The notes beneath the pieces are model-generated. The model was not told where the DNA came from, did not search any database, and saw only the letters and a program-made list of their open reading frames with translations. DNA of 64,000 bases from Glandiceps talaboti (Eukaryota; Hemichordata; Enteropneusta; Spengelidae): NCBI RefSeq assembly GCF_964340395.1, contig NC_135564.1:4882361-4946360 (forward strand), in the 5' to 3' direction. Of this stretch, positions 33,721 through 45,490 are shown piece after piece (position 1 is the stretch's first letter; each line of letters opens with the position of its first letter). Made by a program: the position numbers and the translations under genes.

Positions 33721-36700
33721 CTAGTTCCAAAATGTCCATAGATATTTTAATTCAATCCATATGTGAAAATTACCAATTACAACAGAAAAACAGTTTATTA
33801 TTCAGAGTCCATTGCAGTTTTTTTATCATCATTTAACTTAACTGACCAAATGTTTGTTGACACACAACCAAATTGCTTTGTTTTCTTATGTCTATGATTC
33901 TGCAATGTGACTTTTAGCATTGTTGCCTTCCTCAAATGACACAATCCAAATAGCCAATGACATCGGCCATCACCAATGATAAGTCAACTTGATATTTCAA
34001 CTGGTTTAAATGATATGAAAGAGAGAGCCTCTAGGAGTATGTCAGGTAGGTTGTTAGAACAAACGATAATGGTTGGGAAGGGTTGACTATCAGATTAGAT
34101 GATTTTACAAGGGGGGATGAAAATACTAAGTGTTGGAAAAGAATGGTCCACGATGATCCTTACCTCAGACTGGCCGAGGCGATCCATGTTAGAAATGTCA
34201 AAGGTATCTCCAGTAGCAGCAGTATCCACACCACCAGTTCCACGCTTCTGAAGACGCAGGTTCTCCAAGATTTCCCCAAAGCGGCGATCCTGAAATTCAC
34301 AAATTGTAATTAACTGTATTACTAGTATATGGATAAATTTAGGGATTTGTTATAAATCAGCATGTAAAAGGTTTGTTGACAGGATTTTAGTTCCAGACCA
34401 GCTGAAGTCAACTCATAAAATTGTTACTTTCCCGTTAATAGATATCTACTAGATTTTGAATATTTCACAATGCCTTTGACAAAGAGTGATGTCAATGTTT
34501 GCACATACTAATGAAAATACAAATGAATATTGTGCTGCAAGTGACAAATTATTATTTCAAAGATATATTGTATAATTCACAACAGTAAAGTAATACTGTG
34601 TTCTAACTGACAATTCAATTTGAAGTTTGAGATATTCAATATTTCACAACATAAGTATGTAAAAATTTGAATTATTTGAACATATATATATAGTTACAAG
34701 TAACAAATTGTTCTATAAACAACAAATCATTTGTAAGCGAAGACGAACATACCTTTGACAGATGTGGCAGTTTGACATGCACGCCGGCTCGTAGTCCAGT
34801 ACCCAGGTTTGATGGGCAAGTCAGGATGTATCCAAGATGTTCATTCCACATGAACTCCCAACCTTTCTCCTGGATCATGTTCTCAACCTACCCAAACAAA
34901 TTTTCATTTTTAGTTTCCACAAATTTTGTCATTACAATTTTTCTTTCATCAATTTATGTATTTCATACCCTTATAAATTATACCTTCAGAATAAACTTCA
35001 GAATAAACTAGTTGACAGCAATTAATCAGAATAATATTATCTTAATTTAAAATAATTTCAATTTTTTCACATCATAATTTCATACATTTCACTTTGTATT
35101 TCATATTCTTTTCGTAGCTACATTTATGATTAAATTACCAATTTTGTTTTCAAATACTTTGATACCTTTTTAAATTTTTCAATTCATCTATATTCATCTA
35201 AAAAGTATATGTATAATTCATCTATATACATGCAAGCTTAATTAATTGTAATTACATTATTTTCTGACTTCTGAAAAACACTGATAAACCAAGGTGGATA
35301 CCTGGCGAAAGCTTTGGTGAGCTACTTGAAAATCTTGGTGCTATACAAAGTTAAATTCATGAACTTAGACTGAACATTTGCACATCAAGCTTAATTGTAT
35401 TAATTCTTCTTGCATTTCACAATCTTTTTTTTACATTATTACTTATTTTAGTTTCAATCTAGCGTGCCTTTACATTAACTATTGTACTCATTTTCAATTT
35501 TCAAGAAACTCTGTCAGAATATTCAAATCATTTCACTTTATCTATCTATAATTACATTATTTATTCTCTCAAGAATTTGACTTTTTAATTTAAATTTTTT
35601 TAGATTTTCACTATTTCTTATTTTAGTTTCTTTCTAGCACGTCTTCAAATTATACATACTTTGGTGCTCAAATTCAAATTTTCAAGAAACCTGTCAACTA
35701 TAGAGTAGAGGTAGAGCGGCACAATTTTTTAATTTTTCCTTGTCACATCTGAATATTGCATGCTCTACAATGCTACATTTAAAACATGTACTGGGTTTAT
35801 AAAACCTGATAACCATAAGAAAAAACAACTCTGCATCACATTCCAGTCCATTACCATAAACTATATTTCCTTGATCACCAGTGTGTCAGCTGCTTATTAT
35901 AAAATATTTATTAATTGTTGTTAATTATCAAAAAAAAAGTTACTATGAAAACAAAATAGCATTAGTACATTTATAGAACGTTTTTTAAGTTCAAGTTTTC
36001 CCTCAAGGCTTTTCAACATCAGCAAAGTCAGGTACAGACACAGATTTTTTTTTTTTAATTTTGGATTTTTTTTATGCCAATATCAAACAGGCAAAATGCA
36101 CTTACATTTTGCAGTGTCTCAAATTGGTTTGACAGAAAGCTCAAAGTATGGTTCAGTAGATTAAATATTTTGATTAATTTTGTTACATTTTAGTTACTTG
36201 AATTGATGAATGTCATGATCATATTCAATGTGGTCTCTAAGTAGAGTTCTTTTTTCAAATGCCACAAGTTGATGAAAAATCAATCCAATTTTACTGTAAC
36301 AATTGATGAAGTAAACGTACACTTTGGTGTCAAATCACCTGTGATTGAACCTCATAGTTGACCTTACATTTAAAAAAAAATATATTCTGCATTTTTTCCA
36401 AGAATGATTCATAAAATATCAGAACTGCCCCATTAATAAGTTTGAATCCCCCACCCTCACATCAACTGACCATACCCCATCCTATCCCCAAATATGTAGC
36501 CCCCCCCCCCCCCCCCCTTCCATTGCTACAAGCTTTCACTTCCATACAAACTGACTTTGGGTAATAAACATTGTATATGTACGATGTAAAGATGTATACA
36601 TGTACAACTACTCACCTTCTTGAGGCCACTGCAGAAACGTTCGAAGACAGCTCTCATGTTGCCACCCTTCTCCATGGATATCAGTCGGGTATGGTCTTCC

Positions 36701-39112
36701 TCGTTGACCCACACCAAGAAGTTCTTCTTGTCGTTATGCCTACATCAATGTATTCATCATTACAACATGGCAGCTGAACACTTCCCCATTATAGCAGTTC
36801 TTTGACAGTTTATGGTACTACTTACCTCATGTGTAAGACAGTCATTCCAAACATACAGAATTCAAATTCATGATTCATACTTCTACATTTATAATTCAAA
36901 ATAAGGCATGCATTCAAGAAATATAAAATCTATAATTACCTAATGCTTACAACACCATGATAGTTTGTATAACTACCATGGCACTAAGCTTAAAGGGTGC
37001 TTGTATCACACACAAGTGCACACGCAGTAATACTTATTACCAAGGTGTAAGACAATTTTTCAAGCATACAATTTGAATTTTATGATTCATAACTCTACAA
37101 TTATGGTTCCAAATAAGATTTTCTTATAAGAAATAGTTCTAAAATATATTTCTCAATAAAGTACCATACTAGTATATACACTACCATGGCACTAAACACA
37201 CAAGTGTACATATTATTACTTGAACCAAATTAATGTGTAAGACAATCTTCCAAGCATACAATTTATCTTCATCATGATTGATAGACTTAACATCCATGGT
37301 TCCAAATAAAGGCAAGCACTTGAGAAATATTTGTAAAATCTATTTCTTACACTTACAGCACCGTATGTCAGTGTATACACTACAATGATGCTATGTGCGC
37401 TGCTGTCCTACACAAGTGTACACACCATCACGACATACTACAGGTTGGCAAATATGAACTTTCGAGTTCATTTTTGCTATTTTCTTTCCGAGGGCTAAGT
37501 TACAGAATAGTAGGGATACTAAAATATTTCTACACACAAGAAAGTACATGGGTGACTTACCAGATACCACGTGCATCAGGCCAGTCACGTGCCATGCCAG
37601 CACAGGTGAGTAGTGGAGACACTGGTTTGTCAAACAGGAAGTGGTCATCAATCAGCTGTTGTTGTTCAGCATCAGTAAGGCTGCCCAGTGGATAGTATTT
37701 ACCTTTCAGATCACCATCTAAACCATTCAGGGCATCAACTACGACCTAAAAATGTCGAATTATCCTGAATCATTCCTCGTGCAACGATCAACGTTGAATT
37801 TGATGAGAATTGTGGCTTGAAGTACAACCATTTGATATTGCTTTGTGGGGGTTTATTTCCAGAAGAAAAACATTCACTCTGAGTCTGATGCTACTACTTG
37901 AGGGAAACATTTTGCTACCATAGTGCTAACACACATTGATTTGACCTCATCTACCCCCCCTCCCATCATCAAATGGTACATCCCTTACAAACAATTCGCT
38001 TGAAATACTTCAATCTTTTAAAGGCATGTGTTACACTAGGAACCAGATCTGACAAATGATCAACATACTTACCCATAATTCATTGTAAGTTATAGTACAA
38101 TTTCTATATTAGATATCTACTATCATAATGTTGTACAATCAAACTGAGAAAACTCAAACTATCAAACTGAGGTTTACAAAATTTCCAAAACTTACCCGCT
38201 CTACTTCACGACGTTCAGCACGATTGCATGCAGGAGGCAGGCTGAGACCACGGATGCAGCGACCAGTTCGTACACGAGATGACAAGACATATTTGCTATC
38301 AAGCATTCCACCACGGATCTTTCTAGAATCCAAGTCAGTTGGATGAATGGCATCTTTTGGATAACCATTGAAGCGGTCGTCGATCACAGGATCAAATAAG
38401 TCGGCAAAAGTCTGCAAACATTAATAATTTACAAATTCAATTTTGAAATTGTTTCATGACTATAGAAATATACTTTGTCGAAACTACAGTACAGTATACT
38501 AAACTGGAATTAAAATCACATAGTCTTACTTTGTTGATGAAACAAAAACTTAACAAAATTGCAAGTCCAATTTCAAGTTTTATGTTGGTGTTTTTCAGAA
38601 GTGTAGACTCTTTTTTTAGTTAGATACAAAAATGTATATGTTTTGCACACTATAAGACTTAGGTCACTTTGTTGATATAAATTGTTTGTTGATAAATTCT
38701 AGGTGAGTGTATGTGTGAGATCACTGATAACGGTTTCATCTCTTACCTCATAGCTCTCTTCATCTCCAGCTACCATGCCAACAGTCATGATGAAGGGATG
38801 TCCAGGATTATCGACACCAGTCTGAATACAATCATCCAGAGTCCAACCATTAGGTGTAGCCTTGTCATATAGTTTGGCATAGATTTCAGGAGTCAATGCC
38901 TTGGACATATGGTTGTTATGTTTACGAAGATCAGGGTAGTTGGAAGAGGGTGGGTAGGCAATCACTTTCCTTTGTGATTGAGCAGCCACTTTTTGTTGTT
39001 GAAGATACAATGCACCAGCACCAGTTCCAATGCCAAGAACACCTGCTGCAGCAGCTCTCATTGCAGTCATCTTGGGAGCTGCACCAATCAAACGCTTCAT
39101 GAAGGCAGCCAT
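33399..39112 (-). CDS. CKMT1: Mitochondrial creatine kinase, seven coding exons
   Basis: In transcript order the exons are 38747-39112, 38196-38411, 37561-37745, 36616-36739, 34753-34887, 34164-34289 and 33399-33515. All junctions are GT-AG in one frame, giving 422 aa (human CKMT1 417). The enzyme transfers phosphate between ATP and creatine in the intermembrane space, where it couples to the nucleotide carrier and VDAC. Residues 1-45 are Arg/Ala-rich without acidic residues, as expected of a mitochondrial presequence. [28 protein letters not shown] and [12 protein letters not shown] are typical of the N-terminal domain. VNEEDHTR carries the catalytic Glu pair, and [17 protein letters not shown] holds the reactive Cys. 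[10 protein letters not shown] is the flexible nucleotide loop. The start is the second in-frame candidate: the upstream extension begins at a TTG and lacks an ATG. Splice-like signals at 39193 (acceptor), 39628 and 40310 (donors) suggest non-coding 5' exons. This is clearly a creatine kinase, not an arginine kinase. Confidence 0.95.
33651..33717. repeat. (TG)n microsatellite in last CKMT intron
   Basis: About 30 TG dinucleotides within the intron between exons 6 and 7. Confidence 0.95.
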
Positions 39113-41299
39113 ACTTGAAGAATATCGAACTGATTCGCAGTGAATACTAGTAGTCAAACTTTAAGTTATGGCAAAAACGAAGTCCTGGAATTGCTAGAGA
39201 AAAGCCAAAGTGAAGTTTATGAATGATAACAAAATTGATATATATCCAGTCAAAAAAGCATCCCTAAGTTACTGTCATAAGTCTATAAAATGTGACAGTG
39301 ATGACAGTAATGTTCTCCTGTTGGAAAATTAAATTTAAAAAAATAATCTCATCAGAGTTGAAAGTTTTTTTAATTTCAAAATATCTATTTCTACTGTGAA
39401 AATATTTTATCTATATAGTATTTTTCAAAAAAAATATTGAAAATGTTTTAAATAAAATTACAAAACATCATCATAAAGACATGACTTAACAACAAAATTC
39501 AATGTACAATATAAAACCAACAGATTGTTGTAAACAAAAACAAAAAAAACCCAACTAAATCAAACAAAACCTGTATTTAAAACCCAAGCAACAAAATATT
39601 TATAGCACTAACCAAATCATAACTTACCTGTCTGAATATTACCATGAAGCGACAAGAGAATATCAAGAAATTGTATCCATGACAGCCATTATCAATTCAT
39701 GATTTCATAGTTAGTGATCACATGTCAATATTTGCATGAATTTGCATACTCAACAAAGGCTATATTCTTGAGTCATCTTAATTTAAATATATTTGCATAT
39801 TTAACAAAGGATGTATTCATGACTCATAAGTTTGTACATAAATTTGCATCTTAACAAAGGATGTATTCATGGGACTCATGCATAACTTTGCATATTTTGT
39901 AAACAATTTCCTTAGCCACAAAACTTTGCAATTCCAATATTGTAAATTCTAAGTCTAAGAAAGTGTACAATATAAAACTTTTTAAAACTAGCCACAAACT
40001 TGGCAATTTATCAGAAGTTTTATATTGTATATTTTCTTAGACTTAGAATTTATATTATTGGACATGTGAATGTTTCATGTATTAGTGTTATATAGATGAT
40101 GCCATTCCATTCCGACAGTTTTGATGCAAAATTGAATGTTGCAACTTGACCTTAAAAAAAAGTTGGACAAAGTTGGAATAAAAGAACAAAAAAAGCTGTG
40201 CAAGATATACAACAACTTAACAACTTATACTATGCATTTGGAGACTTAACAATAAATATTTCCGCATTTTCTGATATTTTTATAGGAGTAATGATGAAAC
40301 GATGCTTACCTTTGCAAATCTGAAGATTCAGTATGAAGACAAACGGTATTACGCGTTCTTGTTACCCATGGCAACGGGATGACGCACACGTCGCATAAAG
40401 CCATTTGGATCCCCTAACGTTCTTTCTTTTGGATCGGTCTTTTCCAACGAGCTGCTGGTAGTCTTGCTTATCGGTAGCCAAGATCCTATCGAGTTGTGTT
40501 CCTTTGAGGTTTATCCGCTGGCACACCTGAAAAAAACCTCCAGACTCGAACGCATGAAAATACTGTTGACATGTTGTAAGCGTGTCACACTTTCCTGAGA
40601 TAGTTTGACCATTTTCGCATCGGAGACAGGTAAGCATGTCACAAATATGCGGCCGATGACGGCAAGATAACATTCAAAATTGACATCTTTTTACCGGACG
40701 ACGGTTATCTGGATAATTTCATTAGACATGTTGACAAATTAATGATGGTTTGATACAAAACAATAACAAAACGTTCAGCGTTTCGAGCAAATCACTGTGC
40801 TGAAAAGTTACTTTCCCTGGTGTCATGTGAAGAAAACATATGACGTTAGGTGTGCTGAAACGTATTAATTTATGCAGAATTGCTTGTCTTTTGGTTGGCT
40901 TCAAAGTTTTGTGTTTGAATAAATTAACATAATTTTGTGTCTGACTGTACCACTGCACTAGTGGTGGGGGTGGGGGTGGGGGTGGGGTGGGGGGTGCTGC
41001 TCAGACAAATATTTGCTGTTGCATATATGTCCAAAGCTTCACGAGAGAGCGTGTTTAGCAAATTTTAGTATATACTGAAGCATACGAACAAAGGAAATGT
41101 AATTATGAGATGCTGAAGCATGTGCGGTGCACCGTGAAAGCGAAAGTGTCGCGTGACGACCGGGTGTTGTTGTATCTGTCGCAGCTGCAGCGCCACCTTT
41201 AGGCTACTGTACTACCACATTCGAAACCAGAACCAAGGACACGCACTAGTACCTGTTCCATGTGTTCATAGAACGTTGATCTTTGCAATTGTTAGTAAA
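39113..41299. other. Divergent intergenic region between CKMT and the BTB-Kelch gene
   Basis: It contains the probable CKMT 5' untranslated exons: acceptor TTTCTCTAG at 39194-39202 and candidate donors CAG|GTAAGT at 39627/39628 and AAAG|GTAAGC at 40309/40310 (minus strand). The block 40320-40720 and 41050-41299 keeps CpGs and is probably the promoter zone for both genes. An A/T-rich stretch with 'catttgcat(a/c)ttaacaaagg' repeats lies at 39730-39860, and a G-rich (GGTGGGG)n run is near 40963-40996. A 103-codon minus ORF over 40362-40673 has no family resemblance. Confidence 0.5.
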
Positions 41300-43030
41300 A
41301 TGGCAGTTGAACATACAAAGAGAGCGACTGGTGAAAGACTCAAGGCTGTTTCGTCTCACCATGCACTCTTAATCGGTCAACTAAAGGAACAGAAAGACAG
41401 TGAGGTATTATGCGACATGACTTTGACGGTCGGTGGACAGCAATTTAAAGCCCATCGATGTGTTTTAGCAGCTTGCAGTCCGTATTTCGAGTCCTTGTTC
41501 CGAAGCGATATGCAGGAAGCCCATCGTGGAAACGTCGAGTTACAGTGTACAACCGCAGTTGGTATGAAGGTGATTTTGAATTATATGTATAGCGGAGAGT
41601 TACAATTAACGTTTGGCAATGTGTATGACATCATATCAGGAGCTGATCACCTTATGATGACGGCGCTGAAAGAGTTCTGTGGCCAATTCCTTGTGGAAAA
41701 CCTATCTCCGTCAAATGTATTTAAAGGGAAAGGTGTAGCAGTTTTGTACGACTTTCCTGGTTTGCAAGAGGTTGCAGATGATATGATCGTGAATAAATTC
41801 AGCCAAGTCCTGTTCGCAGTTGAAAGCCAGTTACTGGAACTACCACCTGATGAACTCGTATCCCTCATCTCAAATGAGAAACTCCGGGTCAAAAATGAAG
41901 ACGACTTGCTCGATTTAGTTCTAAAATGGACCAATTATAACAAATCGGAGAGAAAGGACATGTTTCCAGAACTTTTACGTCATATTTGGTTCGAAGATAT
42001 AACAGAAGAATTTTACCTGAGAAATTTTCTGACGGAACCACTTGTTGTAGACAATCCTGCCTGCAAGGAGTTTCTGCCAGAAGGAATCATTTTACCTGAG
42101 CGCCGAAGTAGACGACCTGGACGGCTAGTGGATGTCATCGCTGTGAGTAATGACGATTCGTCTCAGAATGGTAACAATTCGAATGATTTCTTGGGTTATG
42201 TTGTTGAAGAAGACCGCTGGGTTCACTTACCAGATAGAAAAACCAGTGCTAGTTCATGTAAAGTGTACACAGATATGGAAAACAAGGTGTTCCATTCCTC
42301 AGAGTGCTTCAAAAACTGTTCTGTTGATGTGTTTGATCCAATGAAAAATTCCTGGTTTACTTACTATGACAAGCCAAGGTACTCAAATACATTTTTTAAC
42401 TTCAATGGGCAAATGTATGCACTAGGTAGAAAGTTGCATGTGTATGATGTGAGAGAAAACAGCTGGATTAAGAAGCAGCATCCAGGTATACAACTAAAAT
42501 ACACAGATGCTACTGTTGTTGCTGGGCGATATGTCTATGCCATTAGAGGCCCTTACACCAACTACATTGGGGTGTATGACACCAAATATGACATCTGGAC
42601 AAGCCTCTCGTCTGAAGAAATGACAAGGATGACCAAAGATCAGACACGTCAAATATATAACCCGATTGTCATGAAGCGAGGCAGTCATATTGAAGTGACA
42701 TGTCTTGGAAAATACAAGGTAGTCATTTCAACAGACACTCATGATGTTAGTCTAGTTGACTCTGATATCCCAAGAATGCCAGATCCTCCCCAACAATACT
42801 TCATATACGGGGCTGGTGTTTGCTGTACTTCTAGTGGGGATATATTTATATGTGGCGGATTGGTTAAGAAATCTCTATCGGAACATGTATGTATGCCAAA
42901 GGCAATTAAGACAACATATATGTTATCTCATTGTACTAACACTTGGAAAACACTTGCACCATTGCCAAGACGTGTTGATAGTGCATTGTGTACATTTATA
43001 CAGATGCCTTATGAGTACCTCACTCAGTGA
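41300..43030 (+). CDS. BTB-BACK-Kelch (KLHL-type) protein, single coding exon
   Basis: It encodes 576 aa from the ATG in AAAATGGCAG; the frame is open further upstream but without an ATG that fits the family. The BTB domain spans about 36-137 (VLCDMTLTVGGQQFKAHRCV, LAACSPYFESLFRSDM, LNYMYSGEL). BACK is about 142-245, starting FCGQFLVENLSPSNV. The C-terminal half has divergent Kelch-like blades (SVDVFDPMKNSWFTY, LHVYDVRENSWIKK, IGVYDTKYDIWTSL, CTNTWKTLAPLPRRVDSA). KLHL proteins normally serve as substrate adaptors of CUL3 ubiquitin ligases, with BTB binding CUL3 and Kelch binding the client. The di-Gly signature is weak in most blades, so blade number is uncertain. The gene is intronless, unlike its neighbours. 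I cannot assign it to a numbered KLHL. A likely poly(A) signal AATAAA is at 43643-43648. Confidence 0.85.
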   Translation: MAVEHTKRATGERLKAVSSHHALLIGQLKEQKDSEVLCDMTLTVGGQQFKAHRCVLAACSPYFESLFRSDMQEAHRGNVELQCTTAVGMKVILNYMYSGELQLTFGNVYDIISGADHLMMTALKEFCGQFLVENLSPSNVFKGKGVAVLYDFPGLQEVADDMIVNKFSQVLFAVESQLLELPPDELVSLISNEKLRVKNEDDLLDLVLKWTNYNKSERKDMFPELLRHIWFEDITEEFYLRNFLTEPLVVDNPACKEFLPEGIILPERRSRRPGRLVDVIAVSNDDSSQNGNNSNDFLGYVVEEDRWVHLPDRKTSASSCKVYTDMENKVFHSSECFKNCSVDVFDPMKNSWFTYYDKPRYSNTFFNFNGQMYALGRKLHVYDVRENSWIKKQHPGIQLKYTDATVVAGRYVYAIRGPYTNYIGVYDTKYDIWTSLSSEEMTRMTKDQTRQIYNPIVMKRGSHIEVTCLGKYKVVISTDTHDVSLVDSDIPRMPDPPQQYFIYGAGVCCTSSGDIFICGGLVKKSLSEHVCMPKAIKTTYMLSHCTNTWKTLAPLPRRVDSALCTFIQMPYEYLTQ

Positions 43031-44136
43031 CAAGTAGACAAAGTTAAGTTACACAGTCAGCCAGAATTGACCCCATTGAGGTGAGCACAAGAAGGACATT
43101 ATTTACATGTAGTGAATAGTATGTAAATATCTACAAGCAGCAGGCTTGGTAACTGTTGGGGTGGGGGTGGGGGTTGGGGGTAGGGTGTGTGTGTGTGTGT
43201 GTGTAATTGTTTGTTGGTATTAGCATTACAATACAAGCAGTATTGAGACAGTGAAAGCAAAATACACTGCTCACGTTGTAACCAGGCTTAGTGTCGAAGC
43301 TGAATTGGATTTGTAGCAATGATGTCACAGTTTGTGAAATGTGTCACCCTAACCATAAATATATTTTTTAACATGGGTCAAATTGTAAGTATAAGAACCA
43401 AAAGCCACCTTTGAATCCAAAACTGGCTGACTGATACTTGATGATGATTGGTGAACCCTCAAATTTCGTTTAGTATTTCAAAAGGACCCAGGAACAAGCT
43501 TAATTGACAAACTGTTGTATATACAAATTTTCAGTGATGAATGTTTGCATGATATTCAGCAAAAGTCTGTGGTTGGATTGTCAGCTGTGTTGTACCAGTA
43601 ATTGTTAGAAATCTATTCATGTGTAAAGTGGGGCAATTGTAAAATAAACTGGATAGCACTATTTTCCAATGCTCCATTGAGGCATAGACTCTACACAAAA
43701 GTAGGGTCTATGATAGATGGGCCTTGACATGTGTAAGTTGTGATTTACTTTGTTATGTAAATGTATTTTATGTGTGAGGTCAGTAAGGTGGTACATTCAA
43801 AACTGTACATGTTTGGGAGAGGATATTCAATAGAGGTCAATAGTTTAGAAGACATACTGCATAGAAAGAGTGTAGTTTAAAAAATGTATTTTCACCACCT
43901 TATACTATAGCAGAGAATAGATCATATCAAAAAATACATTTCAAGTAATAAATAGTGTCTCCCCAAATTATTGTAAAATGGACTTTTTATCAATTTTAGA
44001 TTTTCTTAGAACAGAAAATATAGTTTAAAAAAATACATTCCATGTAACAAAGAGCATTTCACAGAAAGTTATTGCAAAATGTATTTTTATTAATTTCAAT
44101 AGCACAGAATAGAAACTATATTTATATATGTATGTC

Positions 44137-44240
<104 letters not shown>

Positions 44241-44334
44241 CCAAGTATAGAATTAGAATTAGTTTCACAGTCCGGATTGAGCCCACAGTTATCAATAAAA
44301 TGTATTTGAGTGCTTTGAATGACAATATGTGTAC

Positions 44335-44557
44335 TGTCTGTCTGTCTGTCTCTGTCTGTCTGTCTGTCTGTCAATCTCTGCCTGCCTCTGTATGTGTGCA
44401 TGGGTGTGTGTATGTGGGCAAGTGTGTGTATGTGTATGTATGTATGTATGTATGTATGTATGTATGTATGTATGTATGTATGTATGTATGTATGTATGTA
44501 TGTATGTATGTGTGTGTGTGTGTGTGTGTGTGCGTGCGTGCATGAGTGAGTGCATGC

Positions 44558-44590
<33 letters not shown>
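44335..44590. repeat. Compound (TGTC)n-(GTAT)n-(TG)n microsatellite
   Basis: Successive blocks: TGTC/TCTG at 44335-44371, GTAT at about 44428-44510, then TG and GTGC mixtures to 44590. It is adjacent to the (TA)n tract. Confidence 0.95.
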
Positions 44591-44592
<2 letters not shown>

Positions 44593-45490
44593 TGTGATTG
44601 ACTTAGCCTCTCTTGAAAATTACTGTACAGCATTGTGTAAATTATTCAAATCATGTGCAATTAAAATTTCACTATAACATCTTGGCCAATTCACTAAAAT
44701 CAGCAATGTACAAAGACACACTCAAATTCCATAAAATTTTCTTAATTTTGTCCTGTTTATTTTTGTGAAATGTATTTGTATGATTTGAATCATGGAATTA
44801 TTGTTGGAGTTTAGTTCTTATCGTTCATAGCTTCACGGTCTGCTGGTTTTGTAGTTCATTTGTTTGACAAATAAATATGTCTTTCAGACAATATATTATC
44901 ACATTCACACTCCCTGGGAATTGTTGTGTTTGAAATAACTAATATAAACAACAGTGCAGCATACACACGATAACGGGATACAGTTATATGTACAGACGAA
45001 CAATTTTTGTATCATAGTCTGAGATCTTGCTAGATTAACGACAGAAATATTGAGAAAAACATTAATCTACACCACAGATGGTTGTGTTAACAGTTATCAC
45101 ACTGACGATAGAGGGTGCTATTGCTAAACGAAAATTACGAGTGCAAGGAAGCGTGTCATGTTTCTAGTGAAATTAATTCATTCGACGGCGGCTCGGCATA
45201 GCCAGGTACAGGTCACATCATGCACATGGACTGCTTTCACGCTCGGCAAACATTTTCCTATTCATGTGTACGTCATGAATAATTAATATATTACGTCGAA
45301 GGCAGCGTGCATGTACAAATAGGTCACACACCACCGCTAGTGGAAAAACGTAGCATCGCTTTTACTTTTACGTAACCTATCACGTGTACGTGTGGAACAC
45401 GCCGACAAAATCGGTCGTCGCTTTGTTGCGTTTTGTAATGCTGTAACTTTAAAATACATAGAAAATACTCCGGTTAGTCCGTCTACAACG

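Noticed and set aside
40362-40673. 103-codon minus ORF upstream of creatine kinase
   Set aside because: It overlaps the probable promoter and 5' UTR in CpG-retaining DNA, which lengthens chance ORFs. No recognisable domain or splice continuation into the CKMT frame was found.
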